A stretch of DNA of 64,000 nt from contig NC_065531.1 of the NCBI RefSeq assembly GCF_020184175.1, positions 49,993,213-50,057,212 on the forward strand, read 5' to 3'. The stretch comes from Aphis gossypii. Its lineage: Eukaryota > Arthropoda > Insecta > Hemiptera > Aphididae. Positions 62,501 through 64,000 of the stretch are shown here, piece after piece. A program made the position numbers and the translations under genes. The notes under the pieces are model-generated. The model was not told the DNA's origin. It ran no database searches and saw only the letters and a program-made list of their open reading frames with translations. Position 1 is the stretch's first letter. Each line of letters opens with the position of its first letter.

Positions 62501-64000
62501 TGTGCGCTTAAACAAATACCTATTAAATTATACAACGTTTTCAGTTTACGTTTATAAACCTACGTCATGGGTAACAGTAACACATGAGCGGTGATGAGTC
62601 ATATTTTTCAAACGTACATCCAGTAATGATTTCCCAAACAAATCACCGATTTGGGTCGTCGATATTCGGTGTCCACGAATACGATGAGCAATTTTTCGAG
62701 ACATACAAGTAAACAAATAGTAGCAAATATTTTTATATATAGGTGCTTACTGCTTACACTGCCCACCGACTACCGATTTACAGAAATAAATGAGATAAAG
62801 TGATTGTTGTATAAAAATTTAAATAATCGCATTGGAATTTTCGTTTCCGTCAATATAAAATTAAATATGTATTTATTTAATTTTAATTAAAAAGAACAAA
62901 TAATACTTATTGACAATTAGCATTTGGTACATGGTATATAATATTATACAGCATATTATAAAATATAATCATTTTTATATTATGTATAGACTGCAAAGCG
63001 ATGAAAGGATAAAATTGTTTTAATCTAACATCTACAAAAATAAAGTTCCAATATTATAAATTTTTAATAAACATAATTTAATTTTAGTAAATTATTAATT
63101 TTTAATCGATGTATATAATATTATATTATAATCCTCGTATTGTTATTCTGACTGACAGGAGGTATCCATGTAAACAATAAACTCGCCATTATAGACAAGT
63201 AGGTATAAATAATAAATGGCTGACTATTTTCAACCACTTGGTAATAAATTAATATTTTTAATTTATTGTTAAATAATACGCATTTCATTATTCTAATATA
63301 AATTATTACATACACTTTTTTTTTTAAGTTTTGCAGAATATCAATAAGTACCTCGAATATTAAATAAAACGATGTTGAATCACAAATAGAGACATAAAGT
63401 TGTCAATTTTGAGTACATTGGGACAGCTAGTTGAATTATAACTATAATTTTTAATAAATATTACACCTGCGAGGTCGTACTAAATTTAAAATAAAATAAT
63501 ACATCCGTAGATTTTTTAATTCCATTAAAATTTATCAATTATCAAATTTCTATGAACTATTATTATTATTTATTACGTATTTGAGTATTATAGTAATAAT
63601 TATTGTCTATTATGGAATAGATGAGTGGTCATTATTCAATACTCATTATTATTAATTTAAACTTAGATAATATATTCAATACACCCAATATATTAATAAA
63701 TCATAACGTATATACTATATAGTATACACTATACAGTGCTGCAGCAATTCAGTAATTGTAATTAATTGTACTTTAATTTAATAAATATTATTGTTGTCTT
63801 TAAAACATTCTCAATTATTTAAGTAAAAATAATTAGAATGAATCATCATTGATTTAATAACTTTGAATATAAATAATTGATAAAATTGCGAAGCTAAAAA
63901 AACCGAAGACATAATAATTACCTACTTAAAAGCAAATAAGAATATCGACACTATTTAACAGCTAACATTTTTTTTTATTTTTTTAACTTTTAAGCTATTA
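62501..64000. other. AT-rich DNA upstream of ANKS1
   Basis: Nothing recognisable; no gene on either strand. Confidence 0.65.

Overview
The window is nuclear DNA of an arthropod, most likely a hemipteran insect and probably an aphid. The DNA shows an AT-rich background, short GT/AG introns, many A/T and CA/GT simple repeats, and an interstitial (CCTAA)n tract, which is the arthropod telomere unit. The aphid assignment is inference: the animal gene is unambiguous, but the taxon rests on genome texture and on dispersed repeats that look aphid-like. No bacterial operon, CRISPR array, rRNA or convincing tRNA is visible.

One gene can be reconstructed completely, on the minus strand at 61481-50956. 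It is an orthologue of ANKS1A (Odin)/Drosophila CG4393. I could join 16 coding exons with consistent splice phases into a 3663-nt CDS (1220 residues plus stop): six ankyrin repeats, a long low-complexity linker with several SH2-type tyrosine motifs, two SAM domains and a C-terminal PTB domain. Intron 1 is about 5 kb; the other introns are mostly 50-350 bp. A CpG-rich 5' region lies at about 61.48-62.5 kb.

A second, unrecognised small gene is supported on the minus strand at 26686-25493. It has a non-coding 5' exon, a start exon, a 56-nt intron and two further long open exons whose phases fit, giving about 176 residues (or 126 if exon 2 is read to its own stop). A hAT-like MITE with apparent target-site duplications lies just beyond its 3' end.

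The rest of 1-50,000 is a gene-poor stretch in which about 15 GC/CpG-rich islands rise from an AT-rich background. It also holds MITE-like elements, foldback structures, microsatellites, and a scatter of single candidate exons with good splice signals that I could not join into genes (5.7, 20.5, 30.2, 35.9, 38.4, 44.5, 45.8, 48.5, 49.5 and 49.8 kb). Two minus-strand protein-like frames are interrupted by stops (9.1-9.3 kb; 12.5-13.0 kb, the latter with a signal-peptide-like start). These single-exon and interrupted-frame calls are tentative.
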